Positions 29,231 to 40,500 of a DNA stretch of 64,000 nucleotides are shown here, piece after piece; positions within the stretch are counted from its first letter, which is position 1, and each line of letters opens with the position of its first letter. The notes below the pieces were generated by a model, which was given only the letters and a program-made list of their open reading frames with translations, had not been told where the DNA came from and did not search any database. The DNA lies in contig CM060188.1 in the NCBI GenBank assembly GCA_030549335.1, positions 15,999,501-16,063,500 of the forward strand, written 5' to 3'. Origin of the DNA: Pontederia crassipes (lineage: Eukaryota > Streptophyta > Magnoliopsida > Commelinales > Pontederiaceae). Position numbers and translations under genes: made by a program.

Positions 29231-31092
29231 AATCAAATTTAGTTTCTGACTACTTGTGCATAAATTTAATGAATTCTATTAATTGCTCAAAGTAGTTTCT
29301 TCCATGCTTCCACCACATCATCGAGAACTTTGGAATTTTGACCCAGTTTCTGTATGAACGATCTTCCTCTTAATCATAGTGGTTCAAAGTCCTCGCACTT
29401 ATGGCATGTGTATTGAGTGGCATATCTTTGGTCTACTCGGTGGAGTGTGACATGTTCTGAGTCTTAAATATTCACACTTTGACATCTGACTTTACACCTT
29501 AATTATTATTATGTGAAAGATCTGAAAGATCAGTATGTTTCTTTGACCAGAGGCGCTTTCCTTCGATCAAGTCCCTTAATCGTAGTCCATGGAAATGAAT
29601 GGAGCTCTACTTATGCATGCCTTCACATATTGCCCTCAGTCACAGTTTTGATTTGGACAAGTCCCCTAATCATATTTGATGGAATCCGATAATCTGCAGT
29701 TGTCTGCAAGGGGCTGCAGTTTCTGAAATCTTTTTTTTCTTTCTGGTACTCAGTAATAAAAGATAAGCGGTCTGACTTTTGATTCAAGATTCAATTAGGA
29801 ACATTATGCAGATCCCAGGAGTGCCATTGCAAAAGTTTATGTGCTTTAACAGCCTTTCATATCAGGTTTGACTAATTAAGTATGCAAAATGAATTGATCA
29901 ACTGCCATCTGATCAAGAGTTCACATGAGCACAATTAGAGGCAGGCGGCACCTTTGTGGTGTTGAACTTTTCATGGATAGTGTGCTTGTGGTACTAACGA
30001 AACCATGATTTCATGTGGGACACTTAGATGGGCAGTCTTTCTCAGAATCTTCTTCTTGCAGTAGCAAACATGGGGAGTTATTGGTAAAATGTAGAAAAGC
30101 ATCACTTATGCATCATCTGAAGTCTTCAGCTCTTGAGGAATTTTCTATTTCTTCAAAGAAATCGTGATCATGACGAGAGTTTTAGTTTTACTAGGTCTTC
30201 ATCAAGATGTCATAAGGAGACTTCTTATTGGATGTGCTGTAAGAACATAATACTTTTTAATTGACAAGAAAATATTGACCATTTCAGTCCTTCGTTATCA
30301 ACAGATTAGAAATGTGTTTTTGTGAAGACCTCTGTATTAAAAGGTTTCTCAGTAAACTAGCAGCGAACTTTTGAAGCATGCACACCCTTTCTCAAGGAAT
30401 CTTATTAAAGTCTGTTAATGGCTACAATTTCTGTGTTGCAGACCTCCAATCAGAGAACTGGCAGCAATTATGGTTTGATATTTTGTTGAATACTTGAATG
30501 TTTCTTTGTGGTTCTTGAACAGTTTTCATGAACAAGGGGCATCCTTAAGAAAGAGCAGACAAGCAGACAAGCCCGACCTGCAAATTATGAGAAGATCGTC
30601 TAAATGTCGGATGACAGGTTGTACCATTAAGATCGCACTAGATTGACATCTGGACGATTGATTAAAAGATAAGAACAAATCAAAGACTGGATCTTTTCCA
30701 GCAAAGGCGTCCAATAAGAAAAAGAAGCAATCAGAGTGCTTGAACCTCCGAAATATATACTAGAAAAGAAGGGTACTCTTATTTCATCAATTACCGAATG
30801 AACATTGCCAAGAAATTTCCGAGTTCTAATCATATTAATACATCCGCTGACACCAAAGATTTTCTCCTCTGTGGAAGAATATTACAAGATTATTTCAGAG
30901 GAAACAAGAAACAATATAACGACACGAGGAGAGAAGAAAAAAAGTCATTTTTTTTTCATTTTTCCCTTTTTCATTTTGAGCTACATACATCGTAAAAGGA
31001 AGCGAATTAGATACACGCAGAGTTCCTCCCAAGTCGCCTCTGATGGAGTTGCTCTGTGATGGAAGACCACGTGCAGCTCCTCCGATCAGGCC
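29231..31092. other. Intergenic DNA, possible transcribed flank
   Basis: Less AT-rich than most of the window and without long open frames. A segment gttgcag|acctccaatcagagaac..attatg|gtttga near 30440-30475 resembles a small exon on the plus strand, but no coding context was found. I call no gene here. Confidence 0.4.
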
Positions 31093-31245
31093 TCAGCAGC
31101 ATCTCGGCTGGACGGCAATTATCCGCCGGCGGCGGGGAGGTGTGCAGACGACCATCAGCGTCATTGCGATGACGATCACCAGGAGGACGCCCATCAGGTT
31201 GACGCCCTGCTGCTCTTCTTGCTGGAAGCAGCACATCGATCCCAT
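31093..31245 (-). CDS. Small single-span membrane protein, 50 aa
   Basis: The ATG (31245-31243) opens a 51-codon frame closed by TGA (31095-31093). Residues 1-15 are polar with Cys-Cys at 5-6. Residues about 16-34 (NLMGVLLVIVIAMTLMVVC) form one hydrophobic transmembrane segment. TPPRRRR at 35-41 gives a positive cluster, and the protein ends in Cys-Cys. By the positive-inside rule the C-terminus should face the cytosol. The cysteine pairs could be palmitoylated. Codon use is GC-rich, unlike the AT-rich flanks. Upstream lies a CT-rich leader (31246-31300) and a TATA-like sequence at 31432-31440. I think short proteins of this layout exist in other plants, but I know no function. It is too short for usual ORF filters. 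Confidence 0.65.
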   Translation of the reverse strand: MGSMCCFQQEEQQGVNLMGVLLVIVIAMTLMVVCTPPRRRRIIAVQPRCC

Positions 31246-34200
31246 CTGGACGGCGAGGGAGGGAGGGAGGGAGGGAGAGAGAGAGAGGGAGAGAGACGAA
31301 GGCAGATGGATTGGGATGGAACAACGGAGAGCTCGATGGCAGTAGCAGCCACAACAAATCGAATCGGCCCTCGTTAGAACTAGACGTCTCTTCTGTGATT
31401 TCCTTCTAAAAAAGACGGGGACTTTGCCGGGTTTATTATACTTGCAGATGGAACGTCGCCATCATGCATGCTCTTTTTTTTTTTTTACTGACTTTTGCTC
31501 TGTTAACAATATATTAAAAATGAAGAGTGATTATTTATTTTTCCTGATAATATATTTAGTTTGAGAAAAAAATCGAACTTTTTGGAACACTAAAAAACTG
31601 AGACCATCTGATATCAACGTTCAGGAATCCAATGGAACCCCATATATTAAATGCTGCTAATACAAATAAATTTACTTTGTTAACATAAATTTATATTAAC
31701 CAAAAACATGCACAAATCATAGTAATAAAAAACATGTACAAGTCATAGATAAAGTTATTTGGTAAATGTTAATTTATATAATGAATATGTCGTATAAAAA
31801 AATAGACCTTTGAAAATCATTTGAAAAAAATTAATGAAAGCTTTTACATTTAGAAAGATAAACCGTATTACTCTCACATCTATGTAAGTACTGAAATAAG
31901 CTAAAAAAATGAACAAAATCTTAGGACCGTCATAAAATAAAATTGTAATTAATTTAGCTGCAAATATCGAAGATTAAGCCATAAATATGTAGTTTATCCT
32001 TTTTTCGTAGGAGATATTGCCTTCTCTGTTTATTGAAACTTGGAACTGCATGGAACATGGAACAGAGGAGAGCACCATCAGCCGCCCTCAGGCCTCCGCG
32101 GCCTCCACTAAACCACAACAACTTCATGAAACCATGAGTCGGTGCCAAAGTTTTAAAAGAAGAAAAAAAAAGACAACTTTTTAAACTCAATCATGCAAAC
32201 ATTTTTTTTTTCTTTGTCGTCTCTTTGCCGTCGACCCCGTTTCCTTTTTTTTTCTTTTTTTTTCAAACAACTTTAATACATGGACCAGGACGAATTACCT
32301 TGAAAACATCAAATTATAAGGGGCGAGATCCAATTTTAAGAATATCATTTTTGTGAATAAACTTATCTTTTGATATTTGAATCAAATAGAGATATGGCTA
32401 AACAATAGCAACTTGCAGGGACTCAATACTGAGAAGTCAGAGTTCCAAACCGATGACTTCGTCAAAAAAATTACTTATCTGCAAAGTACCTCCTTAAAAT
32501 TATATACTCTTTCCATCTAGTTGACTCGGGACAAAAAAATTGTATTATATGGAAAGTTGATATATGCATTTTTAACGGTATAATGAAATTTTAGCTACCA
32601 TAATGAACACAAACTATAACTTATTTCTCATCATATTTCCTTCATATCGAAGCTTTCTCAAGCGCCCATAGTGGATGAAAACACCATCTTTTGTAGCTTT
32701 TTTTCGCAAAACTAAATCACATATGGTCGCCGCGGCACAACAAGAATTTACAGAATTAGAAGCAGAAGATTTTGATCAACTCAGATGGGCAGAGGATTTA
32801 GATGACTAGAAATCTTGGTAATCCAATTTAATTGCCCAAAATGGATGGTAAGATCATGATCGACGAGAGAAAATGACAACAATTATGTGAAGGAGACAAG
32901 CCACAACGGCAAGCGAGAAAGAGACAATGAAGTGAACGTGATAGGAGCAATGTAGTATGACGAAAGCAATACGGTGGAAGAACAAAAAAAAGGCAAATCA
33001 AAGATAAACCAATAATGAAGGTAGGAAGAGTATGATTGTCATAAATCCAGATACATTTTTTTATAATAAATTTAATATTCATGAGAGTGTCCTTAGTACT
33101 AACTTCTTTCTCAAGGAGCACTCACTTTTCAATTTTACCATTTAATAATTAGGTTTAATATTTAGGCTAAAAAGAAACACTAAACTGTAGGCATAGATAT
33201 CATCATTAGTGATAAAAAAAATTAATACGATCATGTGCTCTTGGAGGCTTGTGAAGCAAAATCCATCATTGCAGGTTTGACTGTAGAACTTCTATTCAGA
33301 AAGCAAATCTGCCCGTCCTTTGGAAGATTTTGGCATAAATCAAATCTGGCTTTCTGGGGATACAATCCTTCCAGACCTATAAACAAATTGTTTGAGCCTG
33401 CAGAGTTTACATTCTACAAATGCGCAGTTCACTTGGAACTTATGAACTAACATAATTTGCTGAAGCAATGGTTAAGGAGGAGTCTCAACATCAATGAGAT
33501 GGGGACCTTTCACACAAATCTCTGAGAAATATGATTGACTTTACCATTACCTAATCAAAGACGGAGGACAGGTTAATGTCCATCCATTTAACTTTAAGTG
33601 GCTCGCTCACTCGGTCGCCTCCTTTATTCCCAGAGTTCACGCGTATTTCTGTTTCACTTCTTGTTTCTCAAGTTCTTCTAGATCCACAGAAACATTCAGT
33701 CCCATGTTTAACAAGGAAGACACCATTGCTGGAATATCACTTCTCAAGGATTCGGATAATGCCTAGTTTACATATAAATTAGAAAATATTAGACAGGAAA
33801 AGGAAATATTATGTAGACAGGAGAGCAGCAAGCTTGGGAAATGGACTTTGAAAAAAGAAACTAACTTGGAAGATGAAAATGACTCAACAAAAATGTCGAA
33901 TAGAAACCATTGACAATTAAAGAACCTCTTGACTTCTCATATAATTACTCAATATGGGGAAACATACTTAAATACCATACTGATTATCTTAGAGTAAGCT
34001 CAATGTATTTAGTCATAAAATATTGGCATCTTACTGAAGTAAAGAATCTCCAAAAAAAGATATATCACACATGAAAGCAAATTAATGGAAATACGCAATT
34101 TTTTTTAATAATAGTTAATTGTTGTTCCAAAAACATGTTTTTTTAAATTGAACGAATCATCTAGGCCGTATGCACCTTGAATATCCTCGTCCTTAGGAAG

Positions 34201-34501
34201 GCACCATATGTATGTATGAATATATATATACACACACACAATATTATCGATATACATATCATATTCTTTAGTACAAGCATTCCGATAGGCATCAGGAATA
34301 TAATATTTATCAACCCCTTTATAATAGATAGCAAGAATCATAGTTAATTGAAAAACTGAGGCATGTTTCATGAGGATTGCATACAAGCTTTTCTCCCTGA
34401 GGAAAAGTGGATGATTAACCCGAATTCATTTACATAAAAGGCATGTAACATAATACAGTTCAAGGTAAAAATACACAAACCTCAGAAAGAGGACAGAGCA
34501 A
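31246..34501. other. Promoter flank of the small gene and intergenic DNA
   Basis: The first 200 bases are the leader and promoter of the 50-aa gene; 31258-31290 is a GGGA/GA low-complexity run on the plus strand. The rest is AT-rich without a supported gene. A short GC-rich patch at 32055-32110 (cagccgccctcaggcctccg) has no recognisable product. The 3' UTR of the PPR-like gene should lie just below 34502. Confidence 0.45.
31432..31440 (-). promoter_or_regulatory. Possible TATA box of the 50-aa protein gene
   Basis: On the minus strand this reads tataataaa, about 190 bases upstream of the ATG, followed by a GC-richer and CT-rich leader. The position is reasonable for a plant promoter. The assignment is by motif only. 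Confidence 0.35.
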
Positions 34502-37500
34502 CTAGACAGAGGTTGCATACAAGTTGAAGTGGTTTTTCACATAATACTTGTAAATGTGGACAAAAAATTCTTCTTTAGGCTTAACCAACTCAACAAGTTT
34601 TTGCAGGTATTTTTTTCCAATGAAATCAAGAGAGGTATTTGGAATAACTTACTCAAAGGAAAAAAATATTTAAAATAATTTGTCATAGAAGTTGTGGTTC
34701 ATGATTGTGGATTTCATACAAAGAGTTTGCCCCTATTACCTTTTTGTCTTCTTTCTTTTGCCTCTTTACTACCTGGAGTGGCCATTCACTGATCAATTTC
34801 TGTAGCTCCTCTGGGATTTTTGACTTCTTAGAGTCTGGTAGGTTCTGTTGCATTGAATGTAAATGAAAGGTTAACAGCTCATCGAGTTAAAGGGAATGGT
34901 AAGAAATAACAGTAGTTTCTTTGACCAGTAAACTTAATGACTGTCCAGACAAGTCTTACATAGAAGAAAAACATTGTTTATACAAGCAAGTCTCTTGATA
35001 CCATCATGAGTTTGCAGGAATTTTGTATTACTTTCAAGCACGACAGTTTTTGTAGTATTTTTACACAAAGAAAATGCACTTCCCTTGAGGAGAAATTTTT
35101 AGAAATTTAGAGTTGCAGTTGGCCTTTTTTCTCTTGAAAGGGACTCTAGAGTTCCAGACTAGCAGTAGTCTCTCCGATTGCGAGTTCCTTAGGCCAAAGA
35201 GAACTAAGCAGCTAGCCAAAAACCTTTGTCCACAAGTATTCTTAAGCACTCATTTGTGTGTTGCCAACCGACTGCAGTGATCTGTGTCATGAAATAAAGA
35301 TTCTCTGCCTTCAATGTTCTTTTTCTCACAAAATCTGGTATTGTTTGGAGGACTTATGGGTTGAGAGCATTCAAATCTCGGACCTGAAATGCAGGAAGGT
35401 CTAATAGACAAAGAAGGAAGAAAGAAATAGTGTTTGTGCATAATCTTGGTTCACATGCCACTGTTTACCGCATATGGTGGTAACGAAAATAAAGATATCT
35501 GAAAGTGGTTGGAATACCCGCAGTTGTTGGCTCAATAATTCTAGAACCCGTGAGACATAAATCATTGAATTAGCCATAAATGGCATAACATGAGCCATTA
35601 GATTGTTCTCAAAGGAGCATTCACCTTTTTGACTTTTTTCCAGATGTGTTACTGTTCTTCAAATAGCCATACTTAGAGCAATTAACTATTTTCTTCTAAA
35701 AAAATAACAATTCTCTTTCTAACTGCCAAAAGGGAATTGCTAGACAGCACGTGCTACAACTTGCCCCTCTAATAGTCCAATTCTCCACTTTGCTGTCACA
35801 TAGCAATGGTCTATGGAGCACTTAAACGCAGCAAGATACTTGGACACTTCAAATCAGTGGGGAAATTCTCCAAATATTTCCCACAACCCGAGTCTATTGC
35901 TCAAGCACACAAACAGGGCTTGTACTCAGCTAAGTCCATATAGCATAAGCTAAATAATATCAATAACTGATCTGTTTACAGTGTAATGCTAGTATGAATG
36001 AGTTCTAACCTGGTGCAGCAGATGAATGGTAGCAGCAGCAGTTTCTGGATTGTGCTCCAGTAAATAACCCTGAAAACAGAAGAGCACCAACATTTAAATC
36101 TTGGTATACTCTATAAATGAAAGTAACAGAAATTTCTTTCTTGACGTGACCCATTTGACAACACATAGGAATTGCACATGTAAATCTTGCATTAAATGAA
36201 AATCCAATGGTTTAATAGAAGTGTTTTGATGATTCAAGATGATATCATCAAGGTACACTTGAATTTTTTATATCAAGACCCGTTATTAAATAGTGATTCA
36301 ATAATGCGATTACAACGTGCCAGAGTTTTTTAAAGAGAACTTTTTTATATCAAGACCCGTTATTAATAGTGATTCAACAAATTACCTTAGCACATGAAAA
36401 GCCACATGCCAGAGTTTGCTGTTTCACACATTTAGCTCTTAACTTCTCAATTTTCCAAATAGATTCAGCATCTCCTGTAAAAGTGAATGAACTGTAAGTG
36501 CAATTGGATGATTATCCGGATGGAAATAGACTTTGTACATGAATGAAGCAGGAAATAAAATTAGGGACTGGAGGATATCTCTCCAGAAATTCAAATGACA
36601 TTCTTTACTTATAATAAAAGATTACTAGGTAATGCACATATTTTTCTAAAATACCCTTATCACTAATGTCCAATTAAAGTTATTTAATCCAACTAAAAAC
36701 TTGAACAAAAAAATTAAAATTAATAAATTAAATAAATATAGTAATGGTAATAAACTTTTTTTTAGAAGGATAAATATTTTTTTTGAGGAGACTAATAAAT
36801 ATTTTTAAATGAAAATATTGGTAATAAATATGTGTAATATTCAAAATAATGATTAATAATAATACGCAATTCGTGTGAATAATAATTTAAATAAATTAAT
36901 ATATTAATTATGATAATAATAATGGTAATTATTTTTTCTGTTATGTGATCTTGTATTATTTCATATCCTATTTGTCTAAGATTGGAAAGGGCAAAAATGA
37001 AAAAAAGATAAAATCATATTTCTACTCAAGTGACAATTTGGATGGACACCATCCTCCTAGTCAATATGAATGTCACTTCATAAGCAATCTGCATTGCTAA
37101 GCAATCCACATTGCTTACAAATTAAAACAAAATAAACAAGGCAACGTGGTGGGCCCAAATAAGTTAGATTACCAATAATCGAGAAAGATTACCTGTAGGA
37201 AAATACCCCTTGGGAGCCCATTCTTAGATGACACTATGACAATATGAAATAAGAGGATGCAATTTACTGTTTCAGGGTGACACTAGTCAACTTTTGGCTT
37301 ATGAGAATATAGAGAGACAGACACACACACTTACACATAAACCCAATAAAAGTGGATGTATAACATGTATGAAGATAGGTAGGAGAAAAAAAATAAATGG
37401 AAATCTATCTCATGGAAAATTTTCCATAAGTTATTTGATTAATTGTGTAATTTGTTTTTAACAAGAATGATAGAAATGAACTTGTTATGCTGGAAGAAAT

Positions 37501-40500
37501 ATTAAAATCCTCTTTATTTGGTTGCGAGCAAAATAACTAGTTAAGATGCAAGTTAGACTTTCACATAGGCCACTCAACAATAAGATTAAGACTTCTCGAG
37601 ATTCAAAATCTCAACGCCTTGGGATAATCCCACCTTCGGGAGAAGATTACGGATCTTACGCTAGATTTTTTGTAGGGAAATGATGGAGATAAGAAGAGTG
37701 AACTCAATTGAAATTATAATAAAAACTTATGTATAAAGAAATTATAACAATAGCTTTTTCAAGATTATAACTATAAACTTGTGTGTGAAATACTTCAAGA
37801 TTTATGAAGGAACTTTCTGAGAACTTGAAGGTTCCATCTAACAATAGTTTTTTTCAAAGTGGGTTCAGATATGTGTATCTAGAACGAACATCAAATGACA
37901 ACAAAATGACAAAACTATAAAAAACACGAGCGGAAATACATACATGGAGATGGTATTATTTGTCGCATAAAGTTTTCGTAACAAGTTGCATAAGAACTCA
38001 AAAAGTTGTTTATATCCAAGAAAGAACAATGTGCTTTACAATTTAAAGACAGAACCACAGTGCAAAATTTGTAAAAGCTGATGTACTTTTGTGAATATGC
38101 TTCTAAGAAAACAAATTATCATAAAACTAGGAGATTGAAGTCATTCATTACCATTGACAAGTTCCTTCTATATACTATGTGCATTTTTTGAGAGGAATAT
38201 ACTATGTATGTGCTTCATTTTTCTTGTAGTCTTGTTTGATATGATATTTTATACTAATGCTATTATTCACAAAACGACACAACAAAAATAAGTAATAACT
38301 CCAGTTATAGGAAACATTTCCAGTCACGGTTCAAGGTCATTTTCAAACTATTTAAAAACATAAAGTAGAGGCCATACCAACTTTTGCAGCAAACTCCATC
38401 CAGATATCGAATGCTGTTCTGTGGAGCTTCACTCCTGCCTTGACAAACTTTTTTGCATACTTATTGAGAAGATCCCATTTATCCTTATTGTAACAAATGC
38501 TGTCAAGGGAAGAATCCAATCAAAATGTGTACAAAAAAAGAAAGGATCCATAAAATATCAACCAAATATACAAAAGAAAGGATCCATGAAGCAAATGAGG
38601 AAATACTTATCTCAAGTAAGGAAGATAAACACTAAGACACACAATTCAACTTTGTACAAATAATAGAAACCATTAGTCTCCTTTAAATATGACAAATAAA
38701 ATAAGTAAAGGAGATAAATAAAATAAGTAACCAAACCCGCTCCTGATGCCCTAGCGACCCGCTCCACACCTCGCCTCCGGCAAACCCTGCGGGAGGCGCT
38801 ACTTTCCGCCTCTGGCGACCACCGCCAAGGGCGCTACTTTCCGCCTCTGGCGACCCCCGCCGACGACGCCATCGTCACCTCCGCCAGCAGGAATCCCTAG
38901 TGAACCGCTCCACACCACGATGCCCTAGCGACAAGTGAGCCTGGACCCGCTCCCGATGCCCTAGCGACCCACTCCACACCCCGCCTCCGGCAAACCCTGC
39001 CGGCGGCGCCACTTTCCGCCTACGATGACCCCCGCCGGCAGCGCCACTGTCACCACCGCCAACAGGACCCACTATCTTGATCCCTAGCGACCCGCTCCAC
39101 ACCCCGCAGTGCCACTTTCCGCCTCAGGCGACCCCCGCCGGCAGCGCCACCATCACCACTGCCAACAGGACCCGCTATCTCGATCCCTAGCGACCTGCTC
39201 TACACCCGCCTCCGACATACCCTACCGGTGGAGCCACTTTCTGCCTCGGGCGACCATCGTCACCACCGCCAACTGGACCACGATGCGTCACCGCCCCCTG
39301 CAACTGGTTGATGGTTGGACCACCTTTACTCGAGCCCACGAAACCCGCCCGCACCACCGACCGTCTTCTCACTGCTTCATGTGCTTGGAAGGCGGTCACT
39401 TCGCGAGAGACTGCCCTGGCCCTCTCCGATGCCTCCGGTGTAAGGGTGAGGACCACCAGCAGTCGCTCTGCTCCCAACCACCGCTGAGTCCCCGGAACTG
39501 CACACTCCCCCCCCCCCCTCCCCCGTGATCGATGTTGTGGCGACTCCCACCGTAACTTTACTATGGTCGCCGGAGTTCCAAAGAGGTGTAGACATCCTCA
39601 GTGACTGTGACATTGGCGAAATCAGCGGCGTCCCCAAGAGTCGGCGGCTCTTCGTTTGGCTGTTATCGCCGGAGTTGGCGCTTCACCTCCTTTTCACCTG
39701 AGCCAAATCTCCTCGTCCTTATGGCTGCTCATCCCCGGGTCAGTGCAGCAGCGTGACCATCTGCTAGCGACTCAAACTGCTGTGTCGCCAGGCACCATGG
39801 TCCGATGGCGTCACTGGAAAGCAGACAATGGAGCAGCAAGGGTGCCACAAGGGATCCGCCGATCAGTGGACATTCAGGGGTTGCCTCTCCATCTCCAGCT
39901 GCCCGAGATCGCACAGGCGGTGACGCAACAACTGTGGAACCCCATCTCCATCACCCTCCCAGTGCTTGGCTCGCCGGATCTGTCCGTCATCTCCATCGAG
40001 GTTGACCTGCACCCTGGAACCAGCATCCTGTCTTCGCAGGTTCTCAGAGTGAGCGTCGATAGCTTCCTCATCAAGGTACGGTACTCAGAGGGGTCTGCAT
40101 TATGGACGGAGGTGCTTGCCGGTCGTCCACCATGGTCGCCTCAGTCATCTGCCATCCGGTCGCTGGACAGCTCACCGACCCTGCTTTAAATCCTCTTCCC
40201 ATCACCACTGATCCAACACATAATCCCCTCCACCACAGAAAACTGTCGGCAATCCTCCAGCCACCTCCAAACCGCCTGCAACCCCCCCACAGCCACAGCA
40301 GCTGCACCACACCAACCATGCACCTTCGGAACTGCTGTCATGCATTGCGGTTTCCGGTCACATAGGCGACCGGACACCCTCGGAGCTGCATCAGACCCTC
40401 CCATCCCACTCTTAGCAAATTTCGCCCCATTCCCCCGACCTTGGCCAGACACTTTCAGTCTCGCCGCACGTACGCTTCTCACCGCCCGTGCTCACCGGCA

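Noticed and set aside
30440..30475. Exon-like segment with acceptor and donor on the plus strand
   Set aside because: No coding partner exon or protein pattern nearby; single splice-like motifs occur by chance.
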